A stretch of 64,000 nt of DNA from an uncultured bacterium (GTDB lineage: Bacteria; Myxococcota_A; Polyangia; Polyangiales; Houyiibacteriaceae), in the NCBI GenBank assembly GCA_938024995.1, contig CALJDU010000014.1:62001-126000 (forward strand). The letters run 5' to 3'. A program made the position numbers and the translations under genes. Position 1 is the first letter of the stretch. Each line of letters starts with the position of its first letter. Of the stretch, positions 54,254 to 62,192 are shown in pieces. The notes under the pieces were generated by a model. That model saw only the letters and a list, made by a program, of their open reading frames with translations. It ran no database searches and was not told the origin of the DNA.

Positions 54254-54765
54254 AGACCTTTCGCGCCGACCTTCTCGGGCTCTACGTCGCGGAAGACGAG
54301 ACGAAGACGATGAAGGTGGAGCGCGCGGCCGATGACGCGGAGTATCCGTTTCGCGTCTCGGTGTGGCGCGGACTGGGCGAAGCCGTGCACGTGAGCGCGC
54401 GCCCGGCGAGGTGGACGCCGCCGAATTTGGAAAAGTCTCAGAAGCTCGCGAGCCACCGCTGCGGAATGCTGGAAGCGGAGCTCGGCGACCGCGGTCTCGG
54501 CTGTACCTATCGGCTCTACTTCACGGCGCCGGGCCCAGAACCCAAAACGTTCGACTGGTGCGCGGTGCTCTCGACCACAACACCAGCAGAGGTCCGCGTC
54601 TTCCCCGAGTCCCGGGGCAGCTTCTACGACGCGGTCTTGGGGCACTACGACGACTTCGCAGAAGAGCTCCGCGACGCGGAGACGCACTGGGTAGGCCCGC
54701 TCTCGACCTACCGGGTCGCGAGCGACGCCCAGCGCTCCACGTTCCTCGCGAACACCCACCGTTAA
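54250..54765 (+). CDS. Unknown protein, second of a paralogous pair
   Basis: 171 residues from GTG 54250, overlapping the previous stop by 4 bases. It shares the N-terminal FRADLLGLYVAED and FRVSVWR blocks and a C-terminal GSFYDAVLGHYDDF ... TYRVASDAQR block with its neighbour; the middle differs (HRCGMLEAELGDRGLGCTYRLYF). Last gene of the PRC-barrel operon, followed by a hairpin at 54774. Function unknown. Confidence 0.8.
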   Translation: MKTFRADLLGLYVAEDETKTMKVERAADDAEYPFRVSVWRGLGEAVHVSARPARWTPPNLEKSQKLASHRCGMLEAELGDRGLGCTYRLYFTAPGPEPKTFDWCAVLSTTTPAEVRVFPESRGSFYDAVLGHYDDFAEELRDAETHWVGPLSTYRVASDAQRSTFLANTHR

Positions 54766-54773
54766 CGAAGAAA

Positions 54774-54800
54774 GCCGCGCCCGAGGGACGCGGCGTCTTC
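54774..54800. terminator. Hairpin between convergent genes
   Basis: GCCGCG (54774-54779) pairs with CGCGGC (54789-54794) around a 9-base loop. On the minus strand it is followed by TTTCTTCG, on the plus strand by GTCTTC. It separates the PRC-barrel operon from the convergent lipoprotein gene. Confidence 0.5.
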
Positions 54801-54815
54801 AGTTTCGGGGGCTTA

Positions 54816-57092
54816 TCAAAGCTGGTCGGCGAGGAGCTTGAGCGCGGTCACGCCCTTGCTGTTCTGGGCCGAGACCCACTCGATGCCGCCGGGCGCGCCT
54901 TCGTCCTCGAGCCGGTCCACGATGCCTTCGCCCTTGAGCTCGGCGATGACCTGCATCACGCGGATGTACTGGTCGAGGATGAACTGCGCACCCGCGAGCG
55001 CGCGCTCGTCTTCGGCGGTCCCCGTGCCGGCCGCGATCGCCGTCTCGAGCTGCTCGATGCGCGCGAGGAACTCGGTCTCCTGACCCAGCTCGATCTGAAC
55101 CTCGTTGACGAGCGCCGTGTTGTAGACCTTGGCGGGATCCAGCGGCACGTCGATGCCGCGCTCGGCCTCGGACATACGCTCCCACTCCTCGTGCGAGAGC
55201 ATCGCGGTCATGTCGAAGGTGTCGATGAGGAAGTTCCCGGTCGGGCGGTTGCTACGCGGAACGTAGAACTCGCGCGCGAGGTCGAACCAGATCATGTGGG
55301 ACACGGTGCCGGCGTACGCGATCTGGCGACGGGCGACCTTGACCGACTCGTAGGTGAGGTGCTTGCCGAGCGCCGCGAAACCCTCGTCCGTGAGCGCCTC
55401 GAAGTCCTCGAAGTCATCGTTGTCGGCCTGCTGCGCGGCGCCGAACTCGTTGTATGCGGCGATCTGGTCGGCGCGATCGGCCGCGTCGCGGATCGTCGTC
55501 CAGTTCGTCAGGAAGCTCTTGTAGGTCCGCTCCGCGCGAAGCGACGAGATCGTGGACTTCTGCCACTCGATGAACCAGTCGACGTGATCCTCAAAATCAA
55601 GGTCGCGCGTGCCGGTGATCTCGCGGTCGAGGTCGTCGATCTCTTCTTCGAGCGCGTGGCTGATGCGGTCATACGCCTCGGCGCTCGCCTTGAGCGACTC
55701 GAGCCGGTCGTAGTCCGGGACGCTGGTCGGGAAAGACGCCGGGAGGATGCCGCCGGCGACCTCGGCCTCGAGCGCGCTTCCGTCGACGTAGGCGGTGAGG
55801 TTGGCGATGAGCGTGTTGACCGCGTCGACGTCACCCGCTTCGACGGTGCCGTCCATCAGCGCCGCTTCGGCGATCGCGATGACGTCGTTGGCGCGCGTCA
55901 CGCCGTTGTTCGCGAGCGCGGTGACCGAGGACTGACGCGGGACGTCCATGTGGTAGCGGCTACGGGTCGAGCGGAGGTGCACGAGCGGGTCCACGAGCAA
56001 GACACCCGTGCGGCCGTCGAGATCCTCAAGCGCGTCGTTGGCTTCCATCGCTTCGTAGAGCGCGCGGACCGGCTCAAGCGGGGTCACGCGACCCGACCAG
56101 CTGACCGTCCCGCTGCGGACATCGTCGACCAGCGTGTCCCGGTAGCGTCCGCCCTCAGTGCGGACGTCGATCTTGCCCGAGCGCTTGATGCCGTCGTCAC
56201 CGACCTCGGCGCCGAACTTGGCGGCGATCAGAATGCGGCGAACGACGTCGACGCCGTCCCAGCGAACGCGACCACGCAGCTGCACCTCGTTGTTGAGGAG
56301 CGCGTACTCGCGCTGGTCGAAGTACCAGTCGTCCATGATGTCCGTGCCGAGCGAGAGCTCGCGGTCACGCAGATCGTCGTCCTGCTCGTAGCGGCCGCTC
56401 TCGATGGTGAGGGGAACGTACTTGAGCTCTTCGCGCGCGTTGTGGCTGTCGCTGTCCCACGGCATCTCGTCGATGTCGTAGCTGAGCGTGAACGCTTCCA
56501 TGATCTTGTTCCGGCGAAGCCGCGAGAAGATCGTGCGGCCGCGGGAGTCGGTGTCCGTCAGGATGGAGTGGAGCTGCTGACCGGTGATGCCCTCGATGGT
56601 CATCGTGGCCTCGAGCTCATCTGCGTCACGGGTCCACCCCGCGCTGCCCGATCCCGCGAAGGTCATCGCGTCAATGTACGGGCGGGAGTCGAGGTCGAGG
56701 TCATCACAGCGATCGCGGATGATGTCGACGAGGCGGTCGAGCGTGACCGGGCCGACGAAGGAAACATCGTCGAGCTCGTTGAAGTCATCAAAGATGTCGT
56801 CGTCGCCGGTGCCAGGCATGCCGTCCGGTCCGTTGCGGTGCTCGATAATGTTCTGCGCGGCGTTGCTCCGAACGCCGGCGTCGGTCAGCGACGCCACGGT
56901 CGTGACCGACTCGTTGACGACCTCGAGGACGTTGAGCATCTGGCAGAGCGAGTAGACGCCATCTGCCTTCGCGAGGTTTCCGCCAAAGGAGGCGCCTTCG
57001 CTGTCGCCTGGTCCGTCAGGGCCGTCTTCGGGGGTGCAGCCGACCAAGCTGGTCAATGCGCACATGATCGCGATGAGCAGGGACTTCTTCAT
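54816..57092 (-). CDS. Large lipoprotein of unknown function, divergent partner of 57279
   Basis: 758 residues from ATG 57092, which gives the signal MKKSLLIAIMCALTSLVGC. After the Cys come acidic residues and the phrase FGGNLAKADGVYSLCQMLNVLEVV; N-terminal ~60-110 resembles a helix-hairpin start of ComEA-like proteins (DDIFDDFNELDDVSFVGPVTLDRLVDI). The middle is beta-rich, residues ~400-620 are helical and coiled-coil-like with Asp/Glu (EIDDLDREITGTRDLDFEDHVDW). The frame stays open far upstream over the divergent gene, but that part is a shadow. Extracytoplasmic; no family recognised. Confidence 0.8.
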   Translation of the reverse strand: MKKSLLIAIMCALTSLVGCTPEDGPDGPGDSEGASFGGNLAKADGVYSLCQMLNVLEVVNESVTTVASLTDAGVRSNAAQNIIEHRNGPDGMPGTGDDDIFDDFNELDDVSFVGPVTLDRLVDIIRDRCDDLDLDSRPYIDAMTFAGSGSAGWTRDADELEATMTIEGITGQQLHSILTDTDSRGRTIFSRLRRNKIMEAFTLSYDIDEMPWDSDSHNAREELKYVPLTIESGRYEQDDDLRDRELSLGTDIMDDWYFDQREYALLNNEVQLRGRVRWDGVDVVRRILIAAKFGAEVGDDGIKRSGKIDVRTEGGRYRDTLVDDVRSGTVSWSGRVTPLEPVRALYEAMEANDALEDLDGRTGVLLVDPLVHLRSTRSRYHMDVPRQSSVTALANNGVTRANDVIAIAEAALMDGTVEAGDVDAVNTLIANLTAYVDGSALEAEVAGGILPASFPTSVPDYDRLESLKASAEAYDRISHALEEEIDDLDREITGTRDLDFEDHVDWFIEWQKSTISSLRAERTYKSFLTNWTTIRDAADRADQIAAYNEFGAAQQADNDDFEDFEALTDEGFAALGKHLTYESVKVARRQIAYAGTVSHMIWFDLAREFYVPRSNRPTGNFLIDTFDMTAMLSHEEWERMSEAERGIDVPLDPAKVYNTALVNEVQIELGQETEFLARIEQLETAIAAGTGTAEDERALAGAQFILDQYIRVMQVIAELKGEGIVDRLEDEGAPGGIEWVSAQNSKGVTALKLLADQL

Positions 57093-57278
57093 GACCGCTG
57101 CTATCGCATGATCCGTTCCAAGCCAAAAGCCCGAATAAGTGACTCTTGGTTGGCTTCTCAAGTGGCCAATCCGGGGTCTTGACCCCACCCAGGTGGAAGG
57201 TCGAGTTGCCGATCGTTGAGCGCGAACTACGGAATTCGCGGTTCCCTGCGTGGCATGGCTCGTGCTCTTGTTCCCGGC

Positions 57279-58493
57279 ATGAACAAGAACCTCATCTGTG
57301 CGCTGGTCCTCGGACTCGCCGGCTTTGGCTGCGCTTCCGACCCCGTCGACCCTGGGCTCGGCGAGAGCGAGGCGCCCTGCGGCATCGTCGCGTGTGAAGA
57401 AGGCACGGACACCATGATTCCGGACTGGGATGGTGACCCGGAGGCGGACCTTGGCAAGTTCGACCGCGAGAGCGTGGAGGACGCGATTTCGCTCGCCGCC
57501 GGGGATGGTGTTCTCGACAGCGATGACATCCGCGACGCCTTCGAGGCCGCCGGGAACCGCGTCGGCAAGGGCGAGATGCGCGCGATTCGTCAGGCGCTCG
57601 ACAGCACGGACTTCGAGGTCACCGATGGCGCCCGCGAGACCGCGCTTGAGCTCGCCTACGTCGCGAACCTCTTTGACTACGAAGTCGAGACGCTTCAGTC
57701 CGGCTTTAGTTACGCGGGGACCGAGGTCCCGGCTGCGGTTCGCCGCATCGTCGCCATCGCCCGTCTCAACGGCGCGACCGCGTACGACGTGCAGGAGCGC
57801 GACGACGATGGCGAAGGTGTCTGGAACCCGTACCCCGCGACCACCCCGCCCGTGGAGAACATGACCTTTGAGTACACCGAGGTCTCCCCGGCCGCGCTCA
57901 CCGCGGACATGGAAGCGACCGACCTTGTCTACAACGCGATCGTCGGCACTGAGACGGCGGAGTACTGCGACGACGCGGGCAACTGCCGCGACTACCAGCG
58001 GGCGCGCCTCGAAGAGCGGACCGGCGGCACCGGCAACGTGCGTTCGCACTATGACGAGGTCTACCACGCGGACATCTACGCGCGCGGTCGCTCCGGTCAG
58101 CAGTGGGCCAACAACTGCGCGATCCTCTCCGACGGCAGCTTGCACTGTCTCCCGGCGGCGCGTCGCTCGATCGTTCAGGACGTCATCCTCACGAACCCGC
58201 ACCTCAGCCGCTGCAACCCATACACCGGGTTTGAAGAAGGCTGTAAGCACATGCTCTACCACGGTCACATCGACATCGATGGTGGCGTGGTGGTCGGCGT
58301 CGAGATGTCCGGCCGCTTGAGCAAGCGCGCCGCCAAGGGCAAGGCGAGCTTCATCGACCCCCTCGCCGTCCTTGAGGCGTGGGGCTTTGAGATCGCAGAC
58401 GGCGTTCGCATCCGCTACGGCAACACGGAAGACGGAACCCCGACGCGCGACCTCGAGGGTCACATCTTGACCGAAGCCGAGAGCGCCCCCTGA
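57279..58493 (+). CDS. Lipoprotein of unknown function with EF-hand-like acidic N-terminus
   Basis: 404 residues from ATG 57279 (MNKNLICALVLGLAGFGC lipobox). It holds an Asp-rich, EF-hand-like helix pair (WDGDPEADLGKFDRESVEDAISLAAGDGVLDSDDIRDAFEAAG) and six or more Cys later (EYCDDAGNCRDY, NNCAILSDGSLHCLP, RCNPYTGFEEGCKHM), probably disulfides. It is divergent from the 758-residue lipoprotein, 186 bases apart, so the pair may be co-regulated and act together at the envelope. Two Met codons upstream in frame are possible but lack signal character. Confidence 0.8.
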   Translation: MNKNLICALVLGLAGFGCASDPVDPGLGESEAPCGIVACEEGTDTMIPDWDGDPEADLGKFDRESVEDAISLAAGDGVLDSDDIRDAFEAAGNRVGKGEMRAIRQALDSTDFEVTDGARETALELAYVANLFDYEVETLQSGFSYAGTEVPAAVRRIVAIARLNGATAYDVQERDDDGEGVWNPYPATTPPVENMTFEYTEVSPAALTADMEATDLVYNAIVGTETAEYCDDAGNCRDYQRARLEERTGGTGNVRSHYDEVYHADIYARGRSGQQWANNCAILSDGSLHCLPAARRSIVQDVILTNPHLSRCNPYTGFEEGCKHMLYHGHIDIDGGVVVGVEMSGRLSKRAAKGKASFIDPLAVLEAWGFEIADGVRIRYGNTEDGTPTRDLEGHILTEAESAP

Positions 58494-58517
58494 GCGAAGC
58501 CTTCTCTCCCCACAAAC

Positions 58518-58549
58518 AAAAACGCCCGGCGGTCACGTCGGGCGTTTTT
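58518..58549. terminator. Bidirectional intrinsic terminator
   Basis: AACGCCCG (58521-58528) and CGGGCGTT (58539-58546) with A's before and T's after. It serves both the upstream plus-strand lipoprotein and the convergent hydrolase gene. Confidence 0.85.
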
Positions 58550-58560
58550 CGTTCCTCGTT

Positions 58561-60108
58561 CTAGCCTCCGAAGCCTTCGACGTACTCGCTCACGACGATG
58601 GAGAGTTCGCGGCGAGTGGGCACAAGCGGGAGCTCGTCGCACAAGGTGGCCTCGCACGCGGGAAGCTCCGCGCCCGGGCTCTCCAAGAAGGCGCGAACCT
58701 GCTCCACCACGCAGTCGCCGTTCGCGCGATTGGAGATACGCGAGACGTCATGCCCAAGGCACGGGAAGACCGTCCGCTGACCGTTCGGGAAGAGCGCGAC
58801 GAAGTCAGCCGCGTCCGGAGCCGGCGTAGCGGGGTCGAGCGCTCCAGAGAGCATCAAGACCGGGTGATCGGATCCCGTGACGGACGTGAACGCTTCGCTC
58901 GGGTAGTCGTCGACGCGGTCCCCGAGGAGCCCACAGGATCCTCCGTCTCCGTCGTAGCAGAGCGTCGCGACCGACATGAGCGAGGCGCCGCCGAAGACCG
59001 CGTTCCGCGCCGCGCCCAAGAGCTGGCGGACAAAGGTGAGCCCCTCTTCCGCGTTCCCTTCACCGACGTAGGTGAAGAAGGTCTCGTTGGTCTCGTTGGC
59101 CGCGTGGTAGAGCGCGGCGAAAAACATGTTCCGGACCTGCGCCACGTACATCATCGAGAAGAAGGTCCCCGAAAGCGCGCCCAAGCTGTCGAAGGGGATC
59201 CCCGCGATCATGACGACGCCATCCCGCGCCAAGAGGGCGCTGAGCTGACCCTGAATCGTTGGCAGGTCGAACGATGGAACGAGCGCCCGGCACGCCTCGT
59301 CAACGGCGCAGCGCGCTTCGAAGTCGGCTGACGCGGTCGCGACCAATTCACTGAACGCCGGCGAACCAGGCGGGGTGCCGCTCGCGCCAGGCACATCGAC
59401 GCCTCCCAAGACCGCGACGCGAACGCTCTCTGGGTGACGCGCCAGGATCTTGCCCGCGAGACGCGTTGCGTAGGAGCCCGCGATCAGATCGATCTGCGGC
59501 ACGCCGAGCGCCGCCGGGAGCGCGGCGATGTCAGCGGCGTTCTCGAGCGTGTTGTAGGAGTGAACATCGACGCCGTCCGCTTCGAGTCGGTCGCGACACT
59601 CGGTGACCGCAGCGGTTTCGTCCGCGCGGGTCTCGGCTTCATCGAGCCGCGGACAAAGCGTATCCGGTATGGACGCCGGCACTCCGCGTTGGTCGACGTA
59701 GATCACTTCTCGACCCAAGAGAGTGCTCATCGTCAACGGGAGCTCCTGGCGCGCCGCGAAGCCGCCGTGACTCGAGCCTGGGCCCCCGGCGAGGACCACG
59801 ACCGGCGGCGCGTCGCTGGGCGCGGTGGTGGGGCGAACGAAGAAGAGCTCGATCGTGCGTCCAGTGTCCCGCACGCGGTTCTGAGGGACCTCGATGAAGC
59901 CGCAGGTCATCCCTGGCGCGTCGGAACCCACGACATCGATGCAGTCGACCGTGCGATACGCGGAGCCGCCGCCGTCAGGTGTGACGTCGGCAGCATCGCT
60001 CGCGTCGGTTGAGGTATCGCTCGCGTCCACCGCTCCGTCATCGTCCCCGCAGGCAACGAGGGCAACGAGTGAGAGGAGGAACGCGGCACGTGACGAGGGT
60101 GATTTCAT
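58561..60108 (-). CDS. TAP-like alpha/beta-hydrolase lipoprotein (peptidase S33 type)
   Basis: 515 residues. Signal ending [11 protein letters not shown] and an Asp/Thr/Ser tether. The hydrolase has the oxyanion loop VVVLAGGPGSSHGG, VIYVDQRG, nucleophile region LIAGSYATRLA (the usual G-x-S-Y-G reads G-S-Y-A after Ala), acid MLSGALDPATPAP and base PCLGHDVSR, followed by a Cys-bearing C-terminus. The order matches the tripeptidyl-aminopeptidase/proline-iminopeptidase (S33, TAP-like) family, which trims N-terminal residues from peptides outside the cell. Nucleophile elbow lacks one Gly, so activity is probable, not certain. Confidence 0.88.
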   Translation of the reverse strand: MKSPSSRAAFLLSLVALVACGDDDGAVDASDTSTDASDAADVTPDGGGSAYRTVDCIDVVGSDAPGMTCGFIEVPQNRVRDTGRTIELFFVRPTTAPSDAPPVVVLAGGPGSSHGGFAARQELPLTMSTLLGREVIYVDQRGVPASIPDTLCPRLDEAETRADETAAVTECRDRLEADGVDVHSYNTLENAADIAALPAALGVPQIDLIAGSYATRLAGKILARHPESVRVAVLGGVDVPGASGTPPGSPAFSELVATASADFEARCAVDEACRALVPSFDLPTIQGQLSALLARDGVVMIAGIPFDSLGALSGTFFSMMYVAQVRNMFFAALYHAANETNETFFTYVGEGNAEEGLTFVRQLLGAARNAVFGGASLMSVATLCYDGDGGSCGLLGDRVDDYPSEAFTSVTGSDHPVLMLSGALDPATPAPDAADFVALFPNGQRTVFPCLGHDVSRISNRANGDCVVEQVRAFLESPGAELPACEATLCDELPLVPTRRELSIVVSEYVEGFGG

Positions 60109-60179
60109 GCCGAAAACCCTAGCAGCGCGTCACCCCATCGCTCCTCGTGGGGAGCGCGCCGGATGGTTTTCGTGGATCG

Positions 60180-60612
60180 CTACTTCGTCTTTTTCGCGGC
60201 CCGCTTCTTTGTCGCGGTCGTCCTGCGCTTCTTCGTGACCTTCGACGCGGTCTTCTTTGCCGCCTTTGGGGTAGCGCGCTTCTTGGTCGCGCGCTTCTTC
60301 GTCGCCTTCTTGGTCGACTTCTTCTTCGTCGCCTTCTTCGTCGCCTTCTTGGTCGCGCGTTTCTTCGTCGACTTCTTCGTCGCCTTCTTGGTCGCGCGCT
60401 TCTTCGTCGCGTTCTTGGTCGCGCGCTTCTTCGTCGCCTTCTTCGCGGTCTTCTTCGCGGCCTTCTTGGTCGCGCGCTTCTTCGTCGCCTTCTTGGTCGA
60501 CTTCGACTTCTTCTTCGTCGCCTTCTTGGCCGTCTCGGAAGAGTCTTTCTTCTTGCCCTTCTTCTTCTTGCCCTTCTTCTTGCCGCTCTTGTCCTTCTTC
60601 GACTTCGACTTC
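60180..60612 (-). repeat. Low-complexity repeat coding the Lys-rich tail
   Basis: On the plus strand an extended run of CTTCTTCGTCGCCTTCTTGGT-like units with strong pyrimidine bias; on the coding strand it is purine-rich. Copies are irregular (15-30 bases), so slippage would lengthen or shorten the tail in frame. Confidence 0.8.
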
Positions 60613-61508
60613 GGGCGAGGAAGGTCCGCGTCGCCGACCAGCGTCACGCGATGCGCCGCGAGGCGTTCGCGCGTCTCGTCATCGACGGTCGGGTACGCAA
60701 GGCCGACGCCTTCCAAGGTCTCGCGCACGATCTTCGCGACGGCTGCCCGCATGAACGGCTTGTTGTCCGCGGGGATCACGTACCAGGGCGCCCACGGCCG
60801 CGCGGTCTCGTTGATCGCGTCCTCGAACGCCTTCATGTACTTCGGCCAGCGCGCGCGGGCCTTCAGATCACCGGACTCAAACTTCCAGTTCGACTCCGGC
60901 TCATCGATCCGATCGAGCAAGCGGTCGCGCTGCTCATCCAGAGAGACGTTCAAGAAGAACTTGAGGACGATCGTCCCGTTGCGCGCCAGGTGCTTTTCGA
61001 AGTCACGGATCGACTCGAACCGCTCGTCCCAGATGTTCTTGAGGTCGACGCGCGGGAGACGCTGGCTCCCCAGGTACTCCGGGTGCACTCGAACAACGAG
61101 GGTCTCCTCGTAGTGGCTCCGGTTGAACACGCCGATACGGCCGCGCTGCGGGAGCTGCTTGACGATGCGCCAGAGGAAGTCGTGCTCGAGCTCGTTGTTC
61201 GAAGGCTTCTTAAACGCGCTGACCTGGAAACCCGCGGGGTTGATGCCGGTCGTGACCGCGCGGATCGTTCCATCCTTGCCGGCAGCGTCCATCGCCTGAA
61301 AGACGAGCAAGACGGAGTAGCGGTCGTCGGCGTAGAGCTTGCGCTGAAGCTCGCGAAGCTCGGAGACGTGCTCCGCCAGCTCCGCTTTGTTCTTGTTCTT
61401 GTCCTGCTTGTTCGCGGGCGGCGAGTTCTTCGCGCGCGCGATGCGGAACGAGCCGTCGTACGGCGCGAGGAAGGGACTCTTGGGAGGCGTAAAAAGGATC
61501 GGCTTCAT
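60180..61508 (-). CDS. ppk2: PPK2-family polyphosphate kinase with a histone H1-like Lys/Ala tail
   Basis: 442 residues. Residues ~1-290 are a complete single PPK2 domain: Walker A MDAAGKDGT (73-81), GINPAGFQVSAFKKPS, Walker B-like RIGVFNRSHYEE (124-135) and KFFLNVSLDEQRDR, with class III-like KDGT rather than KGG. PPK2 enzymes move phosphate between polyphosphate and nucleotides. From residue 298 a 145-residue tail consists almost only of Lys, Ala, Thr and Arg (KKATKKRATKKA units), as in bacterial histone H1-like Hc1/AlgP. It should bind polyphosphate or DNA. Lys/Ser-rich stretches are also known targets of polyphosphorylation. Confidence 0.9.
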   Translation of the reverse strand: MKPILFTPPKSPFLAPYDGSFRIARAKNSPPANKQDKNKNKAELAEHVSELRELQRKLYADDRYSVLLVFQAMDAAGKDGTIRAVTTGINPAGFQVSAFKKPSNNELEHDFLWRIVKQLPQRGRIGVFNRSHYEETLVVRVHPEYLGSQRLPRVDLKNIWDERFESIRDFEKHLARNGTIVLKFFLNVSLDEQRDRLLDRIDEPESNWKFESGDLKARARWPKYMKAFEDAINETARPWAPWYVIPADNKPFMRAAVAKIVRETLEGVGLAYPTVDDETRERLAAHRVTLVGDADLPRPKSKSKKDKSGKKKGKKKKGKKKDSSETAKKATKKKSKSTKKATKKRATKKAAKKTAKKATKKRATKNATKKRATKKATKKSTKKRATKKATKKATKKKSTKKATKKRATKKRATPKAAKKTASKVTKKRRTTATKKRAAKKTK

Positions 61509-61563
61509 CGCGCACTACAGTAGTGGGCGAGGAAGCCGACGACGAGCCCTCAAACGTTCAGGG

Positions 61564-62103
61564 TCAATCGAGTCGGCGCGACGCCTCTTCCCATGCAGCG
61601 CGGACCTGAGCCTCGGTTCGCGAGCCTTCGACCGGCGGGTACTCCATCACGTTGACGCGCACGATCCCAGACGATCCCGACAAGATGGAGACGTCGAGCT
61701 GTGACGCGCGCTCATCCCGCTCACCCGCGGGGAGCGCGCGTCGAAACACCGCGCCGTCACCCACCCGCTCAACGTCCGCGGTGTTGAGGCGCGGTCCGAA
61801 GTAGGTCTGCAGCTTGCGCATTGGTACCTGCGACGTGAACGAGTGCTGCCGATCCCGCTCGAACTCCAGTTCGATGCCCATCGGCATCGTCAGGCCCGCG
61901 ATGACGATATCGGACTCTTTGAGCTCGCCGTCGAGCCCGTAGATGGAAGGCGGACGAAGCGTTGGCTCAACGACCTCGCGGGTCGTGACCGCGGCCTCCC
62001 CTTCCGGCACCTCGCAGGAGCACCCAACAAACGTCAGACACGCGAGAACCGCAGCCATGGCCGCGGTTCTCTCGAAAGACAGAGCTTTGTTCAAACGAAT
62101 CAC
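61564..62103 (-). CDS. Small lipoprotein of unknown function
   Basis: 179 residues. Signal with hydrophobic AAMAAVLACLTFVGC and then Ser-Cys-Glu. The mature part is acidic with a central two-strand piece (LTMPMGIELEFERDRQHSFTSQVPMRKLQTYFGPRL) and a helical end. It lies 89 bases after the PilY1-like gene on the same strand, so it may belong to that pilus cluster. No family recognised. Confidence 0.72.
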   Translation of the reverse strand: MIRLNKALSFERTAAMAAVLACLTFVGCSCEVPEGEAAVTTREVVEPTLRPPSIYGLDGELKESDIVIAGLTMPMGIELEFERDRQHSFTSQVPMRKLQTYFGPRLNTADVERVGDGAVFRRALPAGERDERASQLDVSILSGSSGIVRVNVMEYPPVEGSRTEAQVRAAWEEASRRLD

Positions 62104-62192
62104 CCTCTTACTGAGCTGGACGCTCGAAGGTCAGGATACGGAACTCCCCGGCGGTCGGCCAATGAATGGACAACACGCCGGGAGGTGTCGCG

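Noticed and set aside
54363-57182. 939-residue plus-strand open frame
   Set aside because: It is antisense to the 758-aa lipoprotein, runs through a real gene and an intergenic hairpin, and is Arg/Asp/Val-biased as expected for a shadow of GC-rich coding DNA.
60180-60612. Dense short repeats, considered as CRISPR or a replication origin
   Set aside because: They are irregular, in frame and explained by the Lys/Ala tail; no spacers or DnaA-box pattern.
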